From Ilumatobacteraceae bacterium (lineage in GTDB: Bacteria; Actinomycetota; Acidimicrobiia; Acidimicrobiales; Ilumatobacteraceae), in the NCBI GenBank assembly GCA_025464045.1, contig JAODBQ010000091.1, positions 1 to 8,881 of the forward strand: 8,881 nt of DNA. The letters are read 5' to 3'. Position numbers and translations under genes: made by a program. Shown here piece after piece: positions 1-4,917 of the stretch (position 1 is the stretch's first letter; each line of letters opens with the position of its first letter). The notes beneath the pieces were generated by a model, which was not told where the DNA came from, did no database searches, and saw nothing but the letters and a program-made list of their open reading frames with translations.

Positions 1-824
1 CATCCACGACCGTCACGACCGTCACGACCGCGACGACCGCCACGGCGGCGTCGTCGACGTCGGCACCGGGAACCGTCGTGGCGACGAGCTCGCCCGCCAC
101 GACGATCGGCCCGACCACGTCGATCGCGCTCGTCCCGCCTCGAGCGGTGCGGATCCTCGTCGTCGGCGACTCGACGGCGGAGGCGACCGGCAACGGCCTC
201 ATCGCCTGGGCAGCGGCGAACCCGACGCTCGCCCAGGTCTCGCTGTCGGTGCGCGAGGGCTGTGGCTTCGTCGCCGGCGGCTACATCCCCTACGGCCAGT
301 CGGGGGATCGCGACGTCGACAAGGAGTGCGCCCGCTGGCTGACGCGCGAGCTGCCGGCCGCGGTGAAGCGGTTGCGACCGGATGTGGTCGTGATGCTGAC
401 GACGTCGTGGGACGTCCTCGATCGCAAGCTCCGGGCGCACACCGACCCCGTGCTCCCCGTCACCGATCCGGCGGTGCGCGCGGAGGTCGACACGGCGATG
501 GCCGGCGTCACGAACGAGGTGCTCGACGCCGGCGTCAGCCGCGTCGTCTGGCTGCGCGAGCCGATCGCCGACCCGTACTGGCTGCACCTCGAGGGTGGTC
601 AGCGCGACCCGGCGAAGCACCAGGTCCTCTACGACGAGATGGCCGAGCTCGCCGGCGCCAACCCTGCCGTGCGGGTCATCGACTTCGCCGGCTGGGTCGA
701 CAGTGCCGGGCTGGCCACGGACACCGCGGCCCGACCCGACGGCGTGCACTGGACCTCCGAGGTGGCGTTGTCGATCGCCGGAGACTTCCTCGGGCCATCG
801 GTCGTGCGCGAGGCTCTGACGTGA
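1..824 (+). CDS. SGNH-domain protein, 3' part; probable C-terminus of a membrane O-acyltransferase
   Basis: The frame is open to the left edge of the window, so the gene is cut at its 5' end. The first in-frame start-like codon is GTG at 78, but codons from position 3 already encode a Thr/Ser/Ala-rich linker, so GTG 78 is probably internal. Counting from GTG 78, the linker runs to about residue 22. An SGNH-hydrolase fold follows: block I GDST with Ser32 as nucleophile, a conserved-looking cysteine pair (C62 in EGCGF, C84), and the block V catalytic Asp221/His224 in DGVHW. In bacterial acyltransferase-3 (OafA-type) proteins, an extracytoplasmic SGNH domain follows a multi-pass membrane domain and helps O-acylate cell-surface polysaccharides. 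That role is inferred here, because the membrane half would lie outside the window. A secreted or anchored SGNH esterase with a Thr-rich linker is the alternative. The stop overlaps the next gene's GTG, suggesting cotranscription. Confidence 0.72.
   Translation, partial: STTVTTVTTATTATAASSTSAPGTVVATSSPATTIGPTTSIALVPPRAVRILVVGDSTAEATGNGLIAWAAANPTLAQVSLSVREGCGFVAGGYIPYGQSGDRDVDKECARWLTRELPAAVKRLRPDVVVMLTTSWDVLDRKLRAHTDPVLPVTDPAVRAEVDTAMAGVTNEVLDAGVSRVVWLREPIADPYWLHLEGGQRDPAKHQVLYDEMAELAGANPAVRVIDFAGWVDSAGLATDTAARPDGVHWTSEVALSIAGDFLGPSVVREALT
6..50 (+). repeat. 9-bp in-frame tandem repeat coding a Thr-rich linker
   Basis: Four units of ACGACCGNN follow each other from 6 to 41, with a degenerate fifth unit to 50. 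They encode TTV, TTV, TTA, TTA and then TAA, part of the Ser/Thr-rich linker in front of the SGNH domain. Such linkers are common in extracytoplasmic actinobacterial proteins. The repeat may extend left of the window. Confidence 0.75.
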
Positions 825-1303
825 TCCGCGTGTACACAGACGGCGCGTGCCGTGGCAACCCAGGTCCGGGCGGCTGGGCGTGGGCGGTCGCTCCCGATGG
901 CACGCCGGCGGCGTCCGGCGGCGAGGCACACACCACGAACCAGCGGATGGAGATCAAGGCGGCGCTGGAGGCCCTGCGCGCCCTGCCGGGCACGTTGGTC
1001 GTCGTCAGCGACTCGACGTACGTCGTCAACTGCATCCGCCAACGCTGGTACGCGACGTGGCTGAAGAACGGCTGGCGCAACTCGCAGAAGAAGCCCGTGG
1101 CCAACGTCGACCTGTGGGAGCCGCTGATCCAGCTCTACCTCAGCCGCCGCGACGAGCTCGAGTTCGAGTGGGTCAAGGGTCATTCCGGCAACGTGATGAA
1201 CGACCTCGTCGACGCGTTGGCGGTGTCGGCCAGCCTCGGCCCGTTCGACGCAACGAGCCCCGCGCCGCGCACGGTCGCCCAATCGAGCCTGTTCGACGAG
1301 TGA
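821..1303 (+). CDS. rnhA: Ribonuclease HI
   Basis: This 160-residue protein matches the usual length of bacterial RNase HI, which cleaves the RNA strand of RNA-DNA hybrids (R-loops, primers) in the cytoplasm using two metal ions. The GTG start at 821 places the hallmark YTDGACRGNPGPGG at residues 5-18. The DEDD catalytic set is visible as Asp7, Glu44 (in QRMEIKAALEAL), Asp64 (SDSTYV) and Asp131 (DALA), with the mobile catalytic His121 in VKGHSG. The basic, Trp-rich segment W76-W85 corresponds to the substrate-binding handle region. After the fold, about 20 extra residues end in SLFDE. GTG 821 shares the bases GTGA with the upstream stop, so translation is probably coupled. The same frame stays open further upstream, but those codons overlap the SGNH gene in another frame and precede the conserved N-terminus. 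Confidence 0.95.
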   Translation: MIRVYTDGACRGNPGPGGWAWAVAPDGTPAASGGEAHTTNQRMEIKAALEALRALPGTLVVVSDSTYVVNCIRQRWYATWLKNGWRNSQKKPVANVDLWEPLIQLYLSRRDELEFEWVKGHSGNVMNDLVDALAVSASLGPFDATSPAPRTVAQSSLFDE

Positions 1304-1322
1304 GGCGCGCACCAGCGTGCAG

Positions 1323-1353
1323 TTGTGACGGACCGTTCGCGGCTGCCTAACGT
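1323..1353 (+). promoter_or_regulatory. Candidate promoter of the SDR gene, leaderless type
   Basis: A -10-like TAACGT lies at 1348-1353, with 8 bases between it and the ATG at 1362. The transcript would then start at or next to the start codon. A -35-like TTGTGA lies at 1323-1328 with a longish 19-base spacer. No Shine-Dalgarno sequence precedes the ATG, which supports a leaderless mRNA. The -10 and its spacing are seen; promoter activity is inferred. Confidence 0.5.
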
Positions 1354-1361
1354 CGGCGGTC

Positions 1362-2138
1362 ATGGACATCACAGGTGCAAGCGCAATCGTCACGGGTGGG
1401 GCATCGGGGATCGGTGCGGCGTCGGCCCGTCTGCTCGCGGCACGGGGCGCCAAGGTCGTCATCGCCGACCTGCAGGAGGACAAGGGCAACGAGCTCGCCG
1501 ACGAGATCGGCGGCGCGTTCTGCAAGGTCGACGTGACCAACACCGACGACATCATCAACGCCGTCGAGATGGCCAAGAGCATCGGCCCGGTGCGCGTGCT
1601 CGTCAACTCCGCCGGCATCGGCTGGGCGCAGCGCACCGTCGGCAAGGACGGCAGCTACGAGTCCGCGGCGAACCTGGACCGGTTCAAGCGGGTGATCGCG
1701 ATCAACCTGATCGGCAGCTTCGACTGCATCCGCCTCGCCGCGACGGCGATGAGCGTGACCGAGCCGCTCGAGTACGGCGAGCGCGGGGCGATCGTCAACA
1801 TCGCCTCGGTCGCGGCGTTCGACGGGCAGATCGGCCAGGCGTCGTACTCGGCGTCGAAGGGCGGCATCGTCGGCCTGACCCTGCCCGTCGCCCGTGACCT
1901 CGCGGCCATCGGTGTGCGCGTCAACACGGTCGCCCCCGGGCTGATCGACACCCCGATCTACGGCGAGGGCGAGAACAGCGAGGCCTTCAAGGCCAACCTG
2001 CAGAAGGGCGTGCTCTTCCCGCAGCGCCTCGGGTTCCAGGAGGAGCTCGCCTCGATGGTGGTCGAGTGCATCACCAACAGCTACATGAACGCCGAGACGA
2101 TCCGCGTCGACGGCGGCATCCGCATGCCCCCGAAGTGA
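1362..2138 (+). CDS. Short-chain dehydrogenase/reductase, HSD10-like (3-hydroxyacyl-CoA dehydrogenase type)
   Basis: A complete 258-residue classical SDR. The nucleotide-binding motif TGGASGIG is at 11-18. Asp36 at the end of beta-2 suggests NAD(H) rather than NADP(H). NSAG is at 82-85, and the catalytic Ser149, Tyr162 and Lys166 occur in IASVAAFDGQ and YSASKGG. The segments SVAAFDGQIGQASYSASKGG, LPVARDLAAIGVRVNTVAPG and the C-terminal IRVDGGIRM closely resemble, from memory, the HSD17B10 / 3-hydroxy-2-methylbutyryl-CoA dehydrogenase branch. That enzyme oxidises 3-hydroxyacyl-CoA in branched-chain amino acid or fatty acid breakdown. The exact substrate cannot be fixed from sequence, and no other beta-oxidation genes are adjacent. 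It is 58 bases downstream of rnhA and appears to have its own promoter. It is probably cytoplasmic and homotetrameric, as is usual for the family. Confidence 0.88.
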   Translation: MDITGASAIVTGGASGIGAASARLLAARGAKVVIADLQEDKGNELADEIGGAFCKVDVTNTDDIINAVEMAKSIGPVRVLVNSAGIGWAQRTVGKDGSYESAANLDRFKRVIAINLIGSFDCIRLAATAMSVTEPLEYGERGAIVNIASVAAFDGQIGQASYSASKGGIVGLTLPVARDLAAIGVRVNTVAPGLIDTPIYGEGENSEAFKANLQKGVLFPQRLGFQEELASMVVECITNSYMNAETIRVDGGIRMPPK

Positions 2139-2160
2139 CGCGGCGAGGCGTGCCCGGCGG

Positions 2161-2184
2161 CATGGTCCGTAACGTGGGACCATG
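2161..2184 (+). promoter_or_regulatory. Perfect inverted repeat spanning the -10 box and start codon of the DUF427 gene
   Basis: CATGGTCC (2161-2168) and GGACCATG (2177-2184) are exact reverse complements separated by 8 bases, GTAACGTG. The spacer holds a -10-like TAACGT (2170-2175) that ends 6 bases before the ATG at 2182, and the ATG lies in the right arm. If transcription starts at the ATG, the left arm is not transcribed. The repeat would then act as a DNA operator rather than an RNA hairpin. No clear -35 element is seen. The symmetry is certain; the operator role is inference. Confidence 0.5.
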
Positions 2185-2463
2185 AAGGCAACTTGGAACG
2201 GGACCGTCATCGCCGAGAGCGATGACACCGTCGTCGTCGAGGGCAACCACTACTTCCCGGCGGATGCCGTCAAACCCGAGTTCTACGTCGACTCGAAGAC
2301 CACCACCGTCTGCCCGTGGAAGGGCACGGCGAGCTATCGCAGCATCGTCGTCGACGGCCAGACCAACGCCGACGCAGCCTGGTACTACCCGACCCCGAAG
2401 GACGCGGCCGAGGAGATCAAGGACCGCATCGCCTTCTGGAGGGGCGTCCAAGTCACCGCGTGA
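2182..2463 (+). CDS. DUF427 family protein
   Basis: A complete 93-residue protein matching the small single-domain DUF427 family (Pfam PF04248). The family signature is clear: YFP at 24-26, the CPWKG motif at 44-48 followed by ASY, and the C-terminal AAWYYPTPKDAAEEIKDRIA with a terminal FW at 85-86. There is no signal peptide or membrane segment, so it is probably cytoplasmic. The family has a small, mostly beta fold, and I know of no firmly established biochemical role, so none is assigned. It is 43 bases downstream of the SDR gene on the same strand but has its own -10 element inside an inverted repeat. It may therefore be transcribed independently of the SDR or in addition to read-through. 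No Shine-Dalgarno sequence precedes the ATG. Confidence 0.92.
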   Translation: MKATWNGTVIAESDDTVVVEGNHYFPADAVKPEFYVDSKTTTVCPWKGTASYRSIVVDGQTNADAAWYYPTPKDAAEEIKDRIAFWRGVQVTA

Positions 2464-2490
2464 CGGCGACCCGCCCCGGCCCGCCGGCGA

Positions 2491-2534
2491 GCGGTCGACC
2501 GCAGGGGGAGAGACGGGCGCGGAACGCCCGCGCC
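2491..2534. terminator. Palindrome and GC-rich hairpin between convergent genes
   Basis: The 133-base gap 2464-2596 between DUF427 (plus) and argJ (minus) holds no plausible gene. It contains a perfect 12-bp palindrome GCGGTCGACCGC (2491-2502) and a hairpin with a 7-bp perfect stem, GGCGCGG (2516-2522) and CCGCGCC (2528-2534), with a 5-base loop. An alternative 6-bp stem CGGGCG/CGCCCG (2514-2519/2525-2530) overlaps it. No U-tract follows in either direction, so terminator function is only inferred from position between two converging genes. Confidence 0.4.
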
Positions 2535-2570
2535 GACCGCACCCAACCTGCTCGGGCAGGCGCGGTGGAT

Positions 2571-2603
2571 GGGTCGAGGTGGGGTCGAGGTCGGGTCTAG
2601 GTC
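2571..2603. repeat. 11-bp tandem direct repeat, three copies, overlapping the argJ stop
   Basis: Units GGGTCGAGGTG (2571-2581), GGGTCGAGGTC (2582-2592) and GGGTCTAGGTC (2593-2603) are directly adjacent. The third unit contains the argJ stop codon (minus strand, 2599-2597) and the last argJ codons. The first two lie in the non-coding gap. The first two differ at one base, as do the second and third. Confidence 0.8.
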
Positions 2604-3787
2604 GTGTAGTCGGCGTTGATGCGGACGTAGGCGTCGGAGAGGTCGCATCCCCACACGGTGGCCTGCGCCTCGCCGGCGCCGAGCGAGACGTGGAGCCGCA
2701 CGTCGTCGCCGCGCATGTACGCGGCGAGCGCTGCGAGCCCGCCCTCGTCGACCGGAGCCGGGTAGACCTCCTGGTCGCCGAAGCGGATCACCACCAGCGA
2801 TTCGTCCACCTCGTCGGCGGTCGTCGCCTTGCCGATCGCCATCGCCACCCGGCCCCAGTTCGGGTCTGCGCCGTGCACGGCGGTCTTCACCAGCGGCGAG
2901 TTGACGATCGCCTTGGCCACCCGCTTGGCCTGGTCGTAGGTGGCCGCTCCGTCGACGTGCACCTCGAGCAGGGTCGTCGAGCCTTCGCCGTCGCGGGCGA
3001 CCTGCTTGGCCAGCGACTCGGCGACGGCGTACAGCGCGTGCTCGAACGCGTGCGGATCGACCTCGCCGGCCGCACCGTTGGCCATCAGGATCGCGGTGTC
3101 GCTCGTCGACGTGTCGGTGTCGACCGAGACGCAGTTGAAGGTGCGGTCCATCACCGACCGGAACGTGTTCTGGAGGCGGTCGCCGGCGATCTCCGCGTCG
3201 GTGAAGATCAGGGTGATCAACGTGGCCATGTCCGGCTCGATCATCCCGACCCCCTTGGCGACGCCGACGATGCGTGCGGTCGAACCATCGATCGAGGCCT
3301 CGGCGACCTTCATCACGGTGTCGGTGGTCATGATCGCCGTGGCGACGGCGTTGGCGTCGACGATCGGCAGCGGCGTGACGACGGCATCGATCCCGGCGCG
3401 CACGCGGTCCATCGGGTACTGACGACCGATGACGCCGGTGGACGCGACCAGCACCTGCTGCGGCGCGCAGCCGAGGCGGGCGGCGACGCCGGTGACCAGC
3501 TCCTCCGCGTTGGCAAGGCCGACGGGACCGGTGGCGACGTTGGAGTTCTTCGAGATCACGACGACCGCACGAGCGAGTCCGCTGCGCAGGTTGCGCCGGC
3601 TGAGGACCACGCTCGGACCGGCGAACGAGCTGCGGGTGAACACCGCGGCGACGGCACACGGCTCCTCGGCAGCGACCACGACGAAGTCCTCGGTGTCGTC
3701 CTTGATGCCGATGTTGGCGACGTGCGCACGAAAGCCGAGGGGGAGGGGGAGGGGGAGGGGGACAGGGACAGGAACAGCAGTGACCAT
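2597..3787 (-). CDS. argJ: ArgJ-family ornithine/glutamate N-acetyltransferase, OAT2-like subtype
   Basis: A complete 396-residue Ntn-type acetyltransferase of the ArgJ/OAT family. The family moves acetyl groups from N-acetylornithine to glutamate (and in some members from acetyl-CoA) in arginine synthesis. Visible elements are STGVIGRQYP (116-124, oxyanion Thr117-Gly118), Lys178, the self-cleavage motif EPDMATL with Ala188|Thr189 as the likely cleavage site and nucleophile, DTDTSTSDT, HGADPNWGRVAMAIG and the typical C-terminus NADYTT. From memory, FTRSSFAGPSVVL, the EPD (not APN) before MAT and VMDRTFN match Streptomyces clavuligerus OAT2 more closely than ordinary ArgJ. ATG 3787 is the likely start. 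Residues 5-17 are a (PV)2(PL)4-like run from a hexanucleotide repeat, and the conserved fold begins near GFRA at 18. No Shine-Dalgarno is visible, and the marR stop ends one base upstream, suggesting coupled translation. No other arginine genes are in the window. Confidence 0.93.
   Translation of the reverse strand: MVTAVPVPVPLPLPLPLGFRAHVANIGIKDDTEDFVVVAAEEPCAVAAVFTRSSFAGPSVVLSRRNLRSGLARAVVVISKNSNVATGPVGLANAEELVTGVAARLGCAPQQVLVASTGVIGRQYPMDRVRAGIDAVVTPLPIVDANAVATAIMTTDTVMKVAEASIDGSTARIVGVAKGVGMIEPDMATLITLIFTDAEIAGDRLQNTFRSVMDRTFNCVSVDTDTSTSDTAILMANGAAGEVDPHAFEHALYAVAESLAKQVARDGEGSTTLLEVHVDGAATYDQAKRVAKAIVNSPLVKTAVHGADPNWGRVAMAIGKATTADEVDESLVVIRFGDQEVYPAPVDEGGLAALAAYMRGDDVRLHVSLGAGEAQATVWGCDLSDAYVRINADYTT
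3739..3774. repeat. Hexanucleotide G-run repeat in the argJ 5' end, G-quadruplex motif
   Basis: On the plus strand GGGGGA occurs four times in tandem (3739-3762), followed by CAGGGA and CAGGAA. Four runs of five G separated by single A residues make a canonical intrastrand G-quadruplex motif on the argJ template strand. In argJ the repeat is read as CCC CTC codons (Pro-Leu) and diverged Pro-Val codons. Gain or loss of units would keep the frame and add or remove two residues each. Confidence 0.85.
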
Positions 3788-3788
3788 G

Positions 3789-4247
3789 TCAGACAGCTTG
3801 GGCCAGGAGCTGCTCGCGGACCGCCTCGAAGATGTCGCCGAGCTGTCCGACCTGGTCAGCGTCGAGCGGTTCGAGCAGGTGGCGGCGAACGCTGGCGACG
3901 TGGTGCGGTGCCGCCCGCATCATCAGATCGAACCCCGTGTCGGTGAGATGGGCGTGCATCACCCGCCGGTCGGTCGGGCACGAACGCCGCTCGACGAGCT
4001 CGTGGCGGACCAGGCCGTCGAGGCGGCGGGTGAGCCCGCTCGGCGACAGGCGCAGCGCGTCGGCCAGGTCACACATCCGCATCTGGCGCTCCGTCGCCTC
4101 GGACAGGTGCACGAGCACCTCGTAGTCGCCGAAGGTCAGGCCGTGCGGTTCGAGGTCACGGCCGAGTGCGTCCATCAGCGGCCCGAGGGTGTTGATGAAG
4201 TTCCTCCACGCCCGCGTCTCCGGTCCTGTCAGCCACGGTCCAGCCAT
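3789..4247 (-). CDS. MarR-family transcriptional regulator
   Basis: A complete 152-residue protein, the usual MarR length, which normally binds palindromic DNA as a dimer. The N-terminal dimerisation helix covers about residues 8-34. The winged helix-turn-helix runs from about 38 to 105: TFGDYEVLVHLSE, then MRMCDLADALRLSPSGLTRR with the recognition helix near 68-81. The wing carries the typical Asp93-Arg94-Arg95 in SCPTDRRVMHAHLT. A C-terminal helix pair completes the dimer interface. Two cysteines (59 and 90, the latter at the wing) leave room for redox sensing, which is speculative. ATG 4247 is chosen because a -10-like TAACCT ends 7 bases upstream. Longer in-frame starts run into the yceI control region. 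The gene is divergent from yceI and one base ahead of argJ. Likely targets are the palindromes at 4271-4313. Confidence 0.92.
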   Translation of the reverse strand: MAGPWLTGPETRAWRNFINTLGPLMDALGRDLEPHGLTFGDYEVLVHLSEATERQMRMCDLADALRLSPSGLTRRLDGLVRHELVERRSCPTDRRVMHAHLTDTGFDLMMRAAPHHVASVRRHLLEPLDADQVGQLGDIFEAVREQLLAQAV

Positions 4248-4254
4248 GGACACG

Positions 4255-4260
4255 AGGTTA
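4255..4260 (-). promoter_or_regulatory. Candidate -10 element of marR, leaderless type
   Basis: On the minus strand TAACCT (4260-4255) ends 7 bases before the marR ATG at 4247, so transcription would begin at or beside the start codon. No Shine-Dalgarno is present. No good -35 is visible, but the palindrome at 4271-4283 falls where the spacer and -35 would be. Binding there could block marR itself. Confidence 0.45.
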
Positions 4261-4270
4261 GCGTGCGTCA

Positions 4271-4283
4271 CACAAGAGTTGTG
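4271..4283. promoter_or_regulatory. Candidate MarR operator 1
   Basis: CACAA-GAG-TTGTG is a perfect inverted repeat (5-bp arms, 3-base centre). Its core on the minus strand, ACAACTCTTGT, differs at one base from ACAACTGTTGT in the third palindrome (4303-4313), and the two centres are 31 bp apart. It overlaps the -35 of the yceI promoter and the marR promoter region. That it binds this MarR protein is inferred from position and symmetry. Confidence 0.5.
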
Positions 4284-4307
4284 CTTGCAAGTACGTCGTG
4301 GTACAAC
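4279..4307 (+). promoter_or_regulatory. Candidate yceI promoter
   Basis: A -35-like TTGTGC (4279-4284) and a -10-like TACAAC (4302-4307) are separated by exactly 17 bases. Initiation would fall near 4314, giving a leader of about 34 bases with a Shine-Dalgarno sequence. All three palindromes of the region overlap this promoter, as expected for repression by the divergent MarR protein. Confidence 0.5.
4281..4294. promoter_or_regulatory. Candidate MarR operator 2
   Basis: GTGCTTGCAAGTAC is palindromic except for one mismatched pair and has the perfect core CTTGCAAG (4284-4291). It fills the start of the spacer of the yceI promoter. Its sequence differs from the ACAAC-type palindromes on either side, so it could be the real MarR site, with the others secondary, or a site for another regulator. 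Confidence 0.4.
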
Positions 4308-4313
4308 TGTTGT
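4303..4313. promoter_or_regulatory. Candidate MarR operator 3
   Basis: ACAAC-T-GTTGT is a perfect inverted repeat overlapping the yceI -10 element and the expected transcription start. GTAC tetramers flank it at 4301-4304 and 4314-4317. Its core is nearly identical to the first palindrome read on the other strand. Binding here would block transcription of yceI. Confidence 0.5.
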
Positions 4314-4334
4314 GTACGCAAAGAAACCGTCGTC

Positions 4335-4340
4335 AAGGAG
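4335..4340 (+). promoter_or_regulatory. Ribosome binding site of yceI
   Basis: AAGGAG lies 7 bases before the ATG at 4348 and fixes the start of the YceI protein there. The longer open frame upstream runs through the marR gene and the operator region. It is the clearest Shine-Dalgarno sequence in the window. Confidence 0.75.
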
Positions 4341-4347
4341 CTCGCAC

Positions 4348-4890
4348 ATGGCAGACATCAGCACCCTCACCCCTGGGACCTGGACGGTGGATGCAAGCCA
4401 CTCGACCATCGGTTTCGTCGTCCGGCACCTCGTCGTGGCCAAGACCCGCGGGCGCTTCGGCACCTTCGAGGGCACGATCACCATCGCCGAGAACCCGCTC
4501 GACTCCAAGGTCACAGCCAGCGTCGACACCGCGTCGGTCAACACCAACGACGAGGGCCGCGACAACCACCTCCGCACCGGCGACTTCTTCGAAGCGGAGA
4601 CCCACCCGAAGATCACCTTCGCGAGCACGAGCATCGTGCCCGACGGTGGCGACTACAAGCTCAACGGCGACCTAACGATCAAGGGCGTCACCAAGCCGGT
4701 CACGTTCGACCTCGAGTTCGAGGGCGTCGTCACCGACCCGTGGGGCAACACGAAGGCCGGCTTCACGGCCGAGACCGAGGTCAACCGCAAGGACTGGGGC
4801 CTGGACTACAACGCCGTGCTCGAGGCGGGCGGCGTGCTGATCGGCGAGAAGGTCAAGCTGACGCTCGAGATCGAGGCGCTGAAGGCCTGA
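4348..4890 (+). CDS. YceI-family (lipocalin-like) protein
   Basis: A complete 180-residue YceI-family protein, an elongated beta-barrel that binds isoprenoid or other amphiphilic molecules in studied members. Family landmarks are the N-terminal W12-x-V-D15 then HSTIGF (18-23), RGRFGTFEG (35-42), RDNHLRTGDFF (71-81), HPKITF (86-91), GDLTIKGVTKPVTF (107-120), NRKDWGLDYN (146-155) and GEKVKLTLEIEA near the end. There is no signal peptide, unlike periplasmic YceI of Gram-negatives, so it probably acts in the cytoplasm. ATG 4348 is fixed by AAGGAG 7 bases upstream. It is divergent from a marR gene, and three palindromes overlap its promoter, so it is probably the main target of that regulator and induced by the MarR ligand. 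The physiological ligand is unknown. Confidence 0.93.
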   Translation: MADISTLTPGTWTVDASHSTIGFVVRHLVVAKTRGRFGTFEGTITIAENPLDSKVTASVDTASVNTNDEGRDNHLRTGDFFEAETHPKITFASTSIVPDGGDYKLNGDLTIKGVTKPVTFDLEFEGVVTDPWGNTKAGFTAETEVNRKDWGLDYNAVLEAGGVLIGEKVKLTLEIEALKA

Positions 4891-4914
4891 TCGGCCTCCG
4901 ACGACCGGACGTCG
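4883..4914. terminator. Two short hairpins between convergent yceI and epimerase genes
   Basis: AGGCC (4883-4887) pairs with GGCCT (4893-4897) across a 5-base loop that includes the yceI stop. CGACG (4899-4903) pairs with CGTCG (4910-4914) across 6 bases. The genes are only 27 bases apart and converge, so these may end transcription from both sides. The stems are short and lack U-tracts, so the call is weak. Confidence 0.3.
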
Positions 4915-4917
4915 CGG

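Noticed and set aside
1..50. CRISPR-like short repeats at the left edge
   Set aside because: The 9-bp units are adjacent, in frame and encode Thr-rich residues. There are no spacers.
326..820. Extension of the ribonuclease HI frame far upstream of 821
   Set aside because: The added residues are Arg/Ala-rich shadow sequence of the SGNH gene. RNase HI homologues begin at the VYTDGAC strand, just after GTG 821.
629..1645. A 338-codon minus-strand frame across rnhA and the SDR gene
   Set aside because: It overlaps two conserved genes, has low-complexity composition and shows no family signature.
2597..3787. A clavulanic-acid-type gene cluster suggested by the OAT2 resemblance
   Set aside because: No beta-lactam synthetase, clavaminate synthase or related genes are in the window. 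OAT2-like proteins can occur outside such clusters.
2222..3946. A 574-codon open frame on the plus strand opposite argJ
   Set aside because: It is Arg/Gly/Asp/Val-rich with no recognisable domain and lies antisense to a clearly conserved ArgJ protein. Long antisense frames are expected in DNA with strongly G/C-ending codons.
4189..4347. Extension of the YceI frame upstream to 4189
   Set aside because: It would overlap marR and run through the operators. AAGGAG 7 bases before ATG 4348 and the family N-terminus fix the shorter form.
4248..4634. Extension of the MarR frame upstream to 4634
   Set aside because: The added residues lie antisense to yceI and do not resemble a MarR N-terminus. The 152-residue form has the normal family length.
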